Source of the DNA: Burkholderiales bacterium
GTDB taxonomy: Bacteria > Pseudomonadota > Gammaproteobacteria > Burkholderiales > SG8-41
NCBI GenBank assembly: GCA_022841375.1
Contig: JALHRQ010000004.1
Span: 62,001 to 126,000 of the forward strand
DNA: 64,000 nt
Reading direction: 5' to 3'
Positions 43,149 through 52,065 of this stretch are shown here, in pieces. A program made the translations under genes and the position numbers. How positions within the stretch are numbered: the first letter of the stretch is position 1; the number at the start of each line of letters is the position of its first letter. The notes under the pieces are model-generated. The model made no database searches and had not been told where the DNA came from. It was given only the letters and a program-made list of their open reading frames with translations.

Positions 43149-44144
43149 ATGGTCTGCGTTCGTTACAACATGATGCTGGCGGTTTTTGCGCTGTCATTCG
43201 CAAGCACATTGGGGCTGACCGATGCGCTTGCGCAACCTGCCTGGAAACCGTCGAAGAACGTCGAAATTCTGGTGACCACGGCGCCGGGCAGCGGGTCCGA
43301 CCGGACTGCACGCGTCATTCAGCGCATCCTCCAGGATCAACGTCTGATCGACGTCAGTGCGGTGGTGGTGAATCGCTCGGGCGGCGGTGGTGCTGCGGTG
43401 TATTCATTACTGCAGCAGAAAAAAGGCGAGGCCCATTCGATAGGCATTTCGGCGCGCAATCTCGTCGCCAATCCGATCATGGGTCGTGGTGTCGGTTACC
43501 GCGACCTGACGCCGATCGCCCGACTCACCGGCGAATATATTGCGATCGGGGTGCGCGCTGACTCGCCGCTGAAATCCGGCCGCGACGTTATTGCCGCGCT
43601 GAAAGCCAATCCGGGCGCGCTGAGTTTCGGTATTGCCAACAGCCTTGGCAACTCCAATCACCAGGCGGTGGCGCGCGCGCTGAAGGCCGGCGGCATCGAA
43701 CCGGCGATCGTAAAAAACGTGGTTTTCCAGTCAGGCGGCAATGCCATTGCGGCTTTGCTGGGCGGTCATGTCGACGTGGTGCCGGCATCGTTGGGCGTGT
43801 GGACCGGACCTTTGAAAGCCGGGCAGGTCCGGCTGATCGCGATTACTGCGCCGGCGCGGATTGCCGGTGATTTTGCCGGCGTGCCCACCTGGCGTGAGCA
43901 GGGGCTGGATGCCGTGGTGTCCAACTGGCGTGCGATGGTCGGTGCACCCGCAATGGGTGCGCAGCCGCTGGCCTTCTGGGTAGCGGCACTGAAGCGGGTG
44001 ACGGGCACTCCCGAGTGGAAGCGCGAACTGGAGGATCAGTATCTGAGTGATGAATTTCTCGCCGGCCCCGCGCTGACCCGTTATCTGGATCAGGAACATG
44101 CCGATCTGAAGACTTTTCTCGCCGACGCCCGGCTCGCACAATAA
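43149..44144 (+). CDS. Bug/TctC-type tripartite tricarboxylate binding protein
   Basis: The 331-residue protein begins at an ATG behind AAGGGAG and has a signal peptide ending DALAQ. The mature part, PAWKPSKNVEILVTTAPGSG then SDRTARVIQRILQDQ, closely parallels the Bug at 29303 (WKPEKAVEVVVSSAPGG), so these two belong to one subgroup. It shows IGVRADSPLKSG and LLGGHVDVVPAS. Its last base overlaps an in-frame upstream ATG of xseA, whose chosen start is 42 bases further on. Confidence 0.92.
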   Translation: MVCVRYNMMLAVFALSFASTLGLTDALAQPAWKPSKNVEILVTTAPGSGSDRTARVIQRILQDQRLIDVSAVVVNRSGGGGAAVYSLLQQKKGEAHSIGISARNLVANPIMGRGVGYRDLTPIARLTGEYIAIGVRADSPLKSGRDVIAALKANPGALSFGIANSLGNSNHQAVARALKAGGIEPAIVKNVVFQSGGNAIAALLGGHVDVVPASLGVWTGPLKAGQVRLIAITAPARIAGDFAGVPTWREQGLDAVVSNWRAMVGAPAMGAQPLAFWVAALKRVTGTPEWKRELEDQYLSDEFLAGPALTRYLDQEHADLKTFLADARLAQ

Positions 44145-44185
44145 TGCGCAGTTCCGGCAACAGTCCGCCCGCTTACAATGGGAAC

Positions 44186-45526
44186 ATGTCCGATCTTCTT
44201 GAACAAACCACCCGGCAAACGGTCATTTCGGTCGCCGAGCTGAACCGGATGGCGCGCACCGCTGTCGAGCGCGGTGTGCCGCTGGTGTGGGTGGCCGGCG
44301 AGATTTCCAATTTCAAGCGCTACGACAGCGGCCACTGTTATTTCACGCTGAAGGACGAATCCGCGCAGGTCGATGCGGTGATGTTCCGTCACAAGGCGCA
44401 ATACCTCGACTGGCAGCCGCAGAACGGCATGCAGGTCGAAGTGCGCGCAACGGCGACGGTGTACGAGGCGCGCGGCAAGTTCCAGTTGGCGGTGGATGCG
44501 ATGCGCCGCGCCGGGCTGGGGGCGTTGTATGCCGCATTCGAGAAACTCAAGGCGAAGCTGGAGCAGGAGGGCCTGTTCGATCCGGCGCTGAAGCGCGAGC
44601 TGCCGGCGTTCCCGCGCACGGTTGGCGTAGTGACTTCGCCGCAGGCCGCCGCGCTGCGCGACGTCATTACTGCGCTGCGGCGGCGCATGCCGGGGATCAA
44701 TGTGATCATTTATCCAACGCCGGTGCAGGGAGAGGGCGCCGGCGCCAAAATTGCCGAGGCGATCACGCTGGCCGGTGAGCGCGCCGAGTGTGATGTGCTG
44801 ATCGTCTGCCGCGGCGGCGGCAGCATTGAAGATTTGTGGGCTTACAACGAAGAAGTGGTGGCCAGGGCGATCCGCGCCTGCCCGTTGCCGGTGGTCAGCG
44901 GCGTCGGGCATGAAACCGATTTCACCATTGCCGACTTTGCCGCTGACGTGCGTGCGCCGACGCCGACCGCGGCGGCCGAACTGGTCAGCCCTGACGGCGC
45001 CGCGCTGCGGCGCGATGTGGGGCTGCTCGGCCAGCAACTGCTGCGCGTATTCCAGCGCGGCGTGGATGATCGCATGCAGCGGCTGGATTTCCTGTCGCGG
45101 CGGCTGACCCATCCCGGAGAACGCATCCGCAACCAGCAAGTGCACCTGCAGCATCTGGCAACCCGCTTGCGTGGTGCCTGGTTGCACGGTACGGACGAGC
45201 GTTCATGGCAGTTGCGCGATACCGCGCAGCGTTTGCACGGTTCGGCGCCGGACGCCATTGCCCTGCTGCTGCAACAGCAGGAACTGACTCGCCGCCTGCA
45301 AGGCGCGATGCGCAACATGATGACTGCGGCGGTCGAACGCGTCCACGGCGCGCGGTCCCATCTGCTGCATTTGAGCCCCGAGCGCGTTCTCGATCGTGGC
45401 TACAGCATTACGGAAACCGCGGATGGTGCGATCGTCAGGGACAGCGCGCAACTGGCGCCTGAGCAGGCGCTTAAGGTGACGCTGGCCCGCGGTTGGGCCG
45501 GGGTTCTCGTCAAAAACACCGGATGA
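44186..45526 (+). CDS. xseA: Exodeoxyribonuclease VII large subunit
   Basis: The 446-residue protein is the catalytic subunit of exonuclease VII, which degrades single-stranded DNA in both directions with the small XseB subunit (not in this window). The N-terminal OB-fold reads VPLVWVAGEISNFKRYDSG and HCYFTLKDESAQVDAVMF. The catalytic core has VGVVTSPQAAALRDVI, VDVLIVCRGGGS-like CDVLIVCRGGGSIEDLWAYN and PLPVVSGVGHETDFTIADF. A helical C-terminal segment ends with LSPERVLDRGYSIT. The ATG at 44186 matches the family start. Confidence 0.96.
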   Translation: MSDLLEQTTRQTVISVAELNRMARTAVERGVPLVWVAGEISNFKRYDSGHCYFTLKDESAQVDAVMFRHKAQYLDWQPQNGMQVEVRATATVYEARGKFQLAVDAMRRAGLGALYAAFEKLKAKLEQEGLFDPALKRELPAFPRTVGVVTSPQAAALRDVITALRRRMPGINVIIYPTPVQGEGAGAKIAEAITLAGERAECDVLIVCRGGGSIEDLWAYNEEVVARAIRACPLPVVSGVGHETDFTIADFAADVRAPTPTAAAELVSPDGAALRRDVGLLGQQLLRVFQRGVDDRMQRLDFLSRRLTHPGERIRNQQVHLQHLATRLRGAWLHGTDERSWQLRDTAQRLHGSAPDAIALLLQQQELTRRLQGAMRNMMTAAVERVHGARSHLLHLSPERVLDRGYSITETADGAIVRDSAQLAPEQALKVTLARGWAGVLVKNTG

Positions 45527-45647
45527 TCCTTGCGGTGGCTTGACGCGCCCGGCTTTGCTGCCTATAAGATTTTCAACTGAACGTCGGGGGTGGGTATCCT
45601 GCGACGCAAAAATAAGCCGCTGCGGCGGCAAACGAAGGAGGATTTAC

Positions 45648-46481
45648 ATGGATGATTTCGATTTCACGCGTCCCGCGCAAAGCGAGGTCTATAACGCCAA
45701 CGTGGCGCGGCAGTTTTTTCAAGCCAATGGCAAAGTCCGCAGCGTTGCCGCAGGCGGCACGCTGTTTGCCGAGAACACGGCCGGCAAGAGCATGTATTTC
45801 CTGAACAGCGGCGAGGTTGCGCTGACCCGCGGCGGCAAGCCGCTGGATGTGATCAAGGCCGGTGAAGTGCTGGGCGAGATGTCGGTGCTGACCGGCGAGC
45901 CGCGCAGCGCGACCGCGACAGCGAAGGTGGCCTGTGAGGTGATCGAGCTTGATGCCGGTGGTTTTGCCGAAGCGATCCGCAAGGCACCGGAATTCGCCCT
46001 GATGCTGCTGGCGATCCTGATCAAACGCCTGCGGCTGGCGCTGGTGATGCGGATGCTGGGCAAGGGGCAGCCGGCCGGCACCGTCGAGACCATTCCGACT
46101 TCGGGCGCGGTGTTCGATGCGGCGCTGCTCAAAGACCTTACGTCCAACTTCCCGGCGCGGCCACCGGCCTATCAGCCGAAAAACGCAGTGATCATGCGCG
46201 AAGGTGAGGCCGGCATATTCATGTACGTGGTGATCGATGGCGCCGTGCGCATCACCGCCAACGAAAAAATAATCGAAGTGGTCAAGGCGGGGGGTGTATT
46301 CGGCGAAATGGCGCTGGTGGATCAATCCAAAAGGGCGGCAAGCGCCGCCGCCGCGTCAGACTGCAATCTGATGTCGATCAACCGCAACGACTTTCTGACG
46401 CTGGTCAAGACCAATCCGGCGTTTGGGGTTTCGCTGCTGAAAACATTGGCCACACGCCTGCGCAATACTGGCCGTAAATAA
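45648..46481 (+). CDS. Protein with two tandem cyclic-nucleotide-binding domains
   Basis: The 277-residue protein starts at an ATG after AAGGAGG. Residues about 15-140 are one CNB domain with a phosphate-binding-cassette-like LGEMSVLTGEPRSATATA; residues about 160-275 are a second with FGEMALVDQSKRAASAAA. Both retain Gly-Glu and Arg at the nucleotide phosphate sites. There is no helix-turn-helix, kinase, channel or cyclase domain, so it may act as a ligand-binding regulator or as part of a complex. It converges with the hydrolase gene. Confidence 0.85.
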   Translation: MDDFDFTRPAQSEVYNANVARQFFQANGKVRSVAAGGTLFAENTAGKSMYFLNSGEVALTRGGKPLDVIKAGEVLGEMSVLTGEPRSATATAKVACEVIELDAGGFAEAIRKAPEFALMLLAILIKRLRLALVMRMLGKGQPAGTVETIPTSGAVFDAALLKDLTSNFPARPPAYQPKNAVIMREGEAGIFMYVVIDGAVRITANEKIIEVVKAGGVFGEMALVDQSKRAASAAAASDCNLMSINRNDFLTLVKTNPAFGVSLLKTLATRLRNTGRK

Positions 46482-46495
46482 CGCCGCAGTCGCCC

Positions 46496-47365
46496 TCAGG
46501 CGGATTTGTTCACGGACCGCGGGTCGCGCGGTTTCCAGCGGCCGCTGTCCACCAGGGTCAGGAAATCCAGCAGATTGCGATTGAACAGCTCCGGTTCTTC
46601 GGTGTTCAGCGTGTGTCCTGATGCAGGACAAATCCACAAGCGGGCGTTGCGGCAGTTGCGCTTGATGAACAACGCCGGACCGATGCTGCCGTCATCCCCA
46701 TCGCCACACATCACCAGCAGTGGCGGACGGAAACCGCGCAATTCGCGCTCAAGGTCGTAGACCGGCGGCCGTTTCGCCTGTACTCCGCGCAATACCCGCG
46801 CCAGGCCGGTGCCCGAATGGCTTTCGTGGATGCGCCGGAACTCGGCGAAGCCGCGTGGATCCTTCAGCATTTGTGGAATGCGCGCAGTTGAAAAACCGCG
46901 CTGTTTCAGCGCGGCCGGCGTGCCGATGGTTTCGAACAACTGCGCATGCGCTTCGGTGTTCTTCAGGAACGCCTTGCGTGTCGCCGGATCGGAACCCGCG
47001 CCGGCGCCCAGCGCCGTCACCGACAGCGCCATGGCCGGATAACGCAGGCCGAACTGCAGCGCCGAATAGGCGCCCATTGAACAACCGGCGATATGCGCCT
47101 TGCGGATGCCGAGATGGCGCAGCACGCCGGCAATGTCGTCCACGGCGATGCGCCACGAGTATTTTGATTGCGCATGAGGCACGTCAGACGGCGGGTAACC
47201 GCGGGCGTTAAAGGCAATGCAGCGATAGCGTCGCGAAAAAAACCGCATCTGCGCTTCCCAGCTGCGGGCGTCGCCCGAAAATTCATGCACAAAAATCAGC
47301 GGCGTGCCTTTGCCGGCCTCCTCGAAATGAAGTTTGGTCTGATCGCTTGCGATGGCGTAGGGCAT
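46496..47365 (-). CDS. Alpha/beta hydrolase
   Basis: The 289-residue product has the alpha/beta-hydrolase fold: TPLIFVHEFSGDARSW for the oxyanion region, HIAGCSMGAYSALQFG with the nucleophilic serine (about residue 97), LLVMCGDGDDGS with the probable acid, and CPASGHTLNTEEPELFN with the catalytic histidine. The substrate is unknown. It is 13 bases downstream of miaA and probably co-transcribed with miaA and mutL. Confidence 0.9.
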   Translation of the reverse strand: MPYAIASDQTKLHFEEAGKGTPLIFVHEFSGDARSWEAQMRFFSRRYRCIAFNARGYPPSDVPHAQSKYSWRIAVDDIAGVLRHLGIRKAHIAGCSMGAYSALQFGLRYPAMALSVTALGAGAGSDPATRKAFLKNTEAHAQLFETIGTPAALKQRGFSTARIPQMLKDPRGFAEFRRIHESHSGTGLARVLRGVQAKRPPVYDLERELRGFRPPLLVMCGDGDDGSIGPALFIKRNCRNARLWICPASGHTLNTEEPELFNRNLLDFLTLVDSGRWKPRDPRSVNKSA

Positions 47366-47378
47366 GGGGCGTGACGGT

Positions 47379-48344
47379 TCAGGATTCGCTGTCGATGATC
47401 ATGGCTTCGAGTTCCTGGCGGATGTATTCCAGCACCAGGTCACTGACGTTTTCGGTCAGGCAATCAAATTCGGTGAGGTTTTCCGTTGAACGAAGCCACG
47501 TCAGCTGGCGTTTGGCGAGCTGGCGTGTTGCCGCGATGCCCTGCTCCAGCAGTTCGGCGCGGCTGATGCGTTCGTTGATGAAATCCCAGGCCTGACGGTA
47601 GCCGACGCAGCGCATCGAGGGCATGTCCGGTTCCAGCGCGTATTCATCGAGCAGCGCGCGCAGTTCATCAACCAGGCCGGCATCGATCATGGCTTCGAAA
47701 CGTTGCGCAATGCGGTCATGCAGCACGGCGCGGTCGCCGGGCAACAGCGCAATACGGATCGGCGTGTACGGGAAATAAACGTATTTCGGTTTTTTCAGCA
47801 GGTCGGTCATCGACTTGCCGGTGATGTAATAGATTTCCAGTGCGCGCTGCACGCGTTGCGAATCATTGGGTTCAAGCCGTGCCGCAGTTTCCGGGTCGAC
47901 CTTGCGCAGCTTTTCATGCACGGCGGGCCAGCCTTCCTCCTCGGCCATGGTTTCGATGATCAGGCGCACTGTTGAATCCGCTTCCGGCAGATCATTGAGC
48001 CCTTCAACAAGTGCCTTGAAATACAGCATCGTGCCGCCGACCAGCAGCGGGATGTTGCCGCGTTCGGTGATTTCCCGCATCAGCGCCAGCGCATCGTCAC
48101 GAAAGCGCGCCGCCGAATAACTCTCATGCGGTTCAATGATATTGATCAGGTGATGCGGCGCTCGCGCCAGCGTTTGGGCATCCGGCTTGGCAGTACCGAT
48201 ATTCATGTGCTTGTAGACCAGCGCGGAGTCGACGCTGATGATTTCGCAGGGCAGCGAGCTGGCCAGTTTCACCGCTACGGCGGTTTTGCCGCTGGCGGTG
48301 GGGCCCATCAGCAGGATCGCAGGCGGGTGAGCGGACTTGGCCAT
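47379..48344 (-). CDS. miaA: tRNA dimethylallyltransferase
   Basis: The 321-residue enzyme transfers a dimethylallyl group to A37 of tRNAs reading UNN codons. It has the P-loop LLMGPTASGKTAVA (about residues 11-24), ISVDSALVYKHMNIGTAKP, PLLVGGTMLYFKAL and MRCVGYRQAWDFI. It lies 36 bases downstream of mutL on the same strand, the mutL-miaA order found in many proteobacteria. No hfq follows; instead an alpha/beta hydrolase does. Confidence 0.97.
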   Translation of the reverse strand: MAKSAHPPAILLMGPTASGKTAVAVKLASSLPCEIISVDSALVYKHMNIGTAKPDAQTLARAPHHLINIIEPHESYSAARFRDDALALMREITERGNIPLLVGGTMLYFKALVEGLNDLPEADSTVRLIIETMAEEEGWPAVHEKLRKVDPETAARLEPNDSQRVQRALEIYYITGKSMTDLLKKPKYVYFPYTPIRIALLPGDRAVLHDRIAQRFEAMIDAGLVDELRALLDEYALEPDMPSMRCVGYRQAWDFINERISRAELLEQGIAATRQLAKRQLTWLRSTENLTEFDCLTENVSDLVLEYIRQELEAMIIDSES

Positions 48345-48380
48345 TTATATAATAAAAACAGATGGTTACTGTTTAATGCG

Positions 48381-50186
48381 CTATTCACCACGGCGGAACA
48401 GGCGGTCGAGCTGGGCAACGCTGAGCGCATGCCATGTCGGCCGGCCGTGGTTGCACTGTCCCGAACGTTCGGTGGCTTCCATGTCGCGCAGCAGTGCGTT
48501 CATTTCGGGCACCGTCAGCTTGCGATTGGCGCGCACCGCGGCATGGCAGGCCATGGTGCCCAGCAACTCGTTGCGGCGTTCGGTGGCGATGCGGCTGGCA
48601 CCGTACTCGCGCACTTCGTGCAGCACGTCGAGCGCGAGCGCTTGCGCGTCGGCATTGGCGAGTAATGCCGGCACACCGCGCACGATCAGCGCGCCGGGGC
48701 CGGCAGGGGCAATGTCGAAACCGAGATCCTGCAGCGCTTCCAGTTCGTCTTCCGCGGTGGCTACATCCAGCGCCTCGGCATTGAAATGCACGGGCACCAG
48801 CAGCGGCTGCATCGGAAGGGCCTGGCCGTCGAGCGCATTTTTGAGTTTTTCATACATGATGCGTTCGTGCGCGGCATGCATGTCGATGATGATCAGGCCG
48901 CGGCTGTTTTCGGCGAGGATGTAAATGCCGGCAAGTTGCGCCAGTGCGAATCCCAGCGGATGTTCTTCGCCGGTGGGCGGTAGCGGGGGCCGGGCTTCGA
49001 CCGCTGTTGCCGACGCAGAAGTCTGTGACGCGAACATCGTTGCATAGGCGCCGACGGGCTGGGCGATACCCAGGCCCATCGCACCCTGACCGCGGTACTG
49101 CGGCATTAACGGCGGCGGCATCGACGGCGGCTGTGCCGACGATGGATAGGATGCGTGGATCATTATCGGTGCAGGGGACAGGCCGATGGCGCCGTCGCCG
49201 GCGGGACGCGACAGTGTCTTGTGCAGCGCATGGAATATGAACTGGTGCACCGCCCGCGAATCGCGGAAGCGTACTTCGGCCTTGGCCGGATGCACGTTGA
49301 CGTCGACCAGTTGCGGATCGATGTCAATAAACAGCACAAACGCCGGATGGCGGTCGTGGTGCAACACGTCGGCATAGGCCTGGCGGATGGCATGGGCGAC
49401 CACTTTGTCGCGTACGCAGCGGCCGTTGACGAAAAAATACTGTGCATCGCGCGTGCCCTTGGCATGCGCGGGTGAACTGATCGCGCCACGGATGGAAATC
49501 TGGCCGCCGGATTCTTCAATTTCAAGTGCGCCGGCTTCGAAATCGTCACCGAGCACCGCGGCAACGCGAGCGGACAGTGGCTGCGGTTTGACCTGCAGCC
49601 GCGAGCGGCCGTTGTGAGTCAATGAGAATGCAACGTCAGGGCGGGACAAGGCAATGCGGCGGAACGCTTCTTCGCAATGCGCGAACTCGGTCTGCTCGGA
49701 TTTCAGGAATTTGCGCCGCGCCGGGGTGTTGAAATACAGCTCGCGCACGTCGATGCGGGTGCCGCGGGGCAGTGTTGCCGGCTCCGGCGGCGACAGCACC
49801 GGTCCTTCGGACGCGACGCGCCAGGCATGGCGATCATCAGTGGTGCGGCTGGTCAGTTCCAGACGTGACACCGAGGCAATGCTGGCCAGCGCCTCACCGC
49901 GAAAGCCAAGGCTGCCGACGTGTTCGAGGTCGTCGAGCGAGGTGATCTTGCTGGTGGCATGGCGGGCCAATGCGAACTTGAGATCGTCGCGGGTAATGCC
50001 GCTGCCGTCATCGGTTACCGAGACCAGTTTGACACCCCCGGCGGCGAGTTCGACGCTAATCGCCCGAGCGCCGGCGTCGAGGCTGTTTTCCAGTAATTCC
50101 TTCAATGCCGAAGCCGGGCGTTCAATGACTTCGCCCGCGGCGATCTGGTTGATCAGGAGTTCGGGCAGAACACGAATCGCGGACAT
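48381..50186 (-). CDS. mutL: DNA mismatch repair protein MutL, endonuclease type
   Basis: The 601-residue protein has the N-terminal GHKL ATPase domain with GEVIERPASALKELLENSLD, VTDDGSGI, LARHATSKI and GSLGFRGEALASI, a proline-rich linker (about residues 330-400) and a C-terminal dimerisation domain. Near residue 432 it reads IIIDMHAAHERIMYE, which fits the DxHAxxExxxxE endonuclease metal-binding motif absent from Escherichia coli MutL. It therefore probably nicks DNA itself, as in mutH-less bacteria. It heads the leftward mutL-miaA-hydrolase operon. Upstream is the pntA promoter region. Confidence 0.97.
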   Translation of the reverse strand: MSAIRVLPELLINQIAAGEVIERPASALKELLENSLDAGARAISVELAAGGVKLVSVTDDGSGITRDDLKFALARHATSKITSLDDLEHVGSLGFRGEALASIASVSRLELTSRTTDDRHAWRVASEGPVLSPPEPATLPRGTRIDVRELYFNTPARRKFLKSEQTEFAHCEEAFRRIALSRPDVAFSLTHNGRSRLQVKPQPLSARVAAVLGDDFEAGALEIEESGGQISIRGAISSPAHAKGTRDAQYFFVNGRCVRDKVVAHAIRQAYADVLHHDRHPAFVLFIDIDPQLVDVNVHPAKAEVRFRDSRAVHQFIFHALHKTLSRPAGDGAIGLSPAPIMIHASYPSSAQPPSMPPPLMPQYRGQGAMGLGIAQPVGAYATMFASQTSASATAVEARPPLPPTGEEHPLGFALAQLAGIYILAENSRGLIIIDMHAAHERIMYEKLKNALDGQALPMQPLLVPVHFNAEALDVATAEDELEALQDLGFDIAPAGPGALIVRGVPALLANADAQALALDVLHEVREYGASRIATERRNELLGTMACHAAVRANRKLTVPEMNALLRDMEATERSGQCNHGRPTWHALSVAQLDRLFRRGE

Positions 50187-50344
50187 GCACGAATTATACG
50201 GGGTGCAGACTGCTTAAAAGCGGGGCGCCTAACATCAACAGGCGGCATCGAATTACACTGTGCTGGCGGGGCCGAAAAACGTGTTTTTGTCTTATAATCA
50301 AAACCATAACTAAATACAATGCGCAAGTAATTATTGTGGATTCT

Positions 50345-50360
50345 TGTGATCTGCATCACT
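50345..50360. promoter_or_regulatory. CRP/FNR-family-like binding site upstream of pntA
   Basis: TGTGATCTGCATCACT matches the CRP consensus in both half-sites (TGTGA-N6-TCAC). Its centre lies about 111 bases before the pntA start, within the 277-base gap after mutL. No -10 element was assigned with confidence; TATAAT occurs upstream at 50293-50298. Confidence 0.5.
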
Positions 50361-50381
50361 TCCGCTTGGTCTGATCTATCT

Positions 50382-50413
50382 CAATATCCAGCGTTCAATA
50401 TCCTCCAATATCC
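50382..50413. repeat. Three copies of CAATATCC in the pntA leader
   Basis: CAATATCC occurs at 50382-50389, 50396-50403 and 50406-50413; the first and third are followed by AG. The copies lie downstream of the CRP-like site and 50-80 bases before the pntA start. They may be a small direct-repeat binding array or chance. Confidence 0.4.
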
Positions 50414-50463
50414 AGTTCCGAACCAATTCCAGTGCCAACAGAGAATTAAACAAAGGGGAATCC

Positions 50464-52050
50464 ATGCCTCAGATCATTGGTGTGCCAAAAGAAACAGCGG
50501 CAGGTGAAAAACGCGTTGCGACCGTGCCCGAAGTTGTTGAGAAGCTGATCAAGCTGGGCTTCAAGGTGATGGTGCAGTCCGGCGCCGGAGATGCTGCCAA
50601 CTGCAGTGACGACACCTATCGCGCCGCGGGCGCGGAAATTGCGGCAACTGCAGCCCAGTTGTGGTCAGGGGCTGACATTGTGTTCAAGGTCGGTGTTCCG
50701 ACGGCGGAGGATGTTGGTTTGCTGCGTCAAGGCGGCACCCTGATCGGCTTTATCTGGCCGGCTCAAAACCCGGAGTTGATGCAGCAGCTGGCGGCGAAAA
50801 AAGCCACTGTGCTGGCCATCGATGCGTTGCCGCGCACCCTCTCCCGTGCCCAGAAAATGGATGCACTGACTTCCCAAGCCGGGGTTGCCGGCTACCGCGC
50901 CGTTATCGAGGCCGCGAATGCTTTCGGCCGCTTTTTCAACGGCCAGATCACTGCCGCGGGCAAGGTTCCCCCGGCCAAGGTCTTCATCGCCGGTGCCGGC
51001 GTCGCAGGTCTCGCGGCAATCGGCACGGCAGCCGGTCTGGGCGCCATTGTGCGCGCCAACGACACCCGCGCTGAAGTTGCCGACCAGGTGGTTTCGCTGG
51101 GCGGTGAGTTCGTCAAGGTCGATTTCGAAGAGGAAGGTTCCGGCGGCGGCGGCTACGCCAAAGTGATGAGCGAGGGCTTCCAGCAGGCCCAGCGCGAGAT
51201 GTATGCGAAGCAGGCGCGGGAAGTGGACATCATCATCACCACCGCGCTGATACCCGGCAAGCCCGCACCCCGGCTGATCACCGCCGAGATGGTGAAGAGC
51301 ATGAAGCCGGGCAGTGTCATCGTCGACATGGCGGCGGAGCGTGGCGGTAACTGCGAACTGACCGAACCCGGACAAGCCGTGGTGAAACACGGCGTGACCA
51401 TTGTCGGCTACACCGACCTGACTTCACGACTGGCCAAGCAGTCATCAACCTTGTACGCCAGCAACCTGTTCCGTCTTACTGAAGAGTTGTGCAAGACCAA
51501 GGACGGTGTCATCAACGTCAACATGGAAGACGAGGCCATCCGCGGCCTGACGGTAGTCAAGGAGGGCGGCATCACCTGGCCGCCACCGCCGCCCAAGCCG
51601 TCCGCTGCACCGCCGGCAGCCAAGCCGGTTGCGGCAGTGCCTGCTGCGAAAAAGGGCCATGGCCATGGCGCCGCCAGCGAACCCATGGCTGGCGGCAAAT
51701 TGGCCATCATGTTTGCAGTCGCTGCCTTGTTGTTCTGGTTCGTTGGCGCCAACGCCCCGCAGGCCTTCCTCGCTCACTTCACGGTTTTTGTGCTGGCCTG
51801 CTTCGTCGGCTATATGGTGGTTTGGAATGTGACGCCGGCCCTGCACACTCCGCTGATGAGTGTGACCAATGCCATTTCCAGCATCATCTGCATCGGCGCT
51901 TTGGTGCAGATCGCGCCGCCACTGGTGGGCGGCGTACCACCCGATCCGTGGATACGCTGGCTTGCCGTCGGCGGCATCGCGCTTACCGCAGTCAACATGT
52001 TCGGCGGATTCGCCGTGACCCAGCGCATGCTGGACATGTTCAGAAAATAA
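50464..52050 (+). CDS. pntA: NAD(P) transhydrogenase subunit alpha
   Basis: The 528-residue subunit contains both the NAD(H)-binding domain I and the alpha membrane part in one chain, as in Escherichia coli. It begins [20 protein letters not shown], shows [20 protein letters not shown], the Rossmann turn [17 protein letters not shown], and [19 protein letters not shown]. An Ala/Pro/Lys linker (about residues 380-400) leads to four membrane helices. The enzyme couples proton entry to hydride transfer from NADH to NADP+. The ATG follows AAAGGGG. pntB starts 15 bases after. Confidence 0.96.
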   Translation: MPQIIGVPKETAAGEKRVATVPEVVEKLIKLGFKVMVQSGAGDAANCSDDTYRAAGAEIAATAAQLWSGADIVFKVGVPTAEDVGLLRQGGTLIGFIWPAQNPELMQQLAAKKATVLAIDALPRTLSRAQKMDALTSQAGVAGYRAVIEAANAFGRFFNGQITAAGKVPPAKVFIAGAGVAGLAAIGTAAGLGAIVRANDTRAEVADQVVSLGGEFVKVDFEEEGSGGGGYAKVMSEGFQQAQREMYAKQAREVDIIITTALIPGKPAPRLITAEMVKSMKPGSVIVDMAAERGGNCELTEPGQAVVKHGVTIVGYTDLTSRLAKQSSTLYASNLFRLTEELCKTKDGVINVNMEDEAIRGLTVVKEGGITWPPPPPKPSAAPPAAKPVAAVPAAKKGHGHGAASEPMAGGKLAIMFAVAALLFWFVGANAPQAFLAHFTVFVLACFVGYMVVWNVTPALHTPLMSVTNAISSIICIGALVQIAPPLVGGVPPDPWIRWLAVGGIALTAVNMFGGFAVTQRMLDMFRK

Positions 52051-52065
52051 CCCGGGAGACACGAC

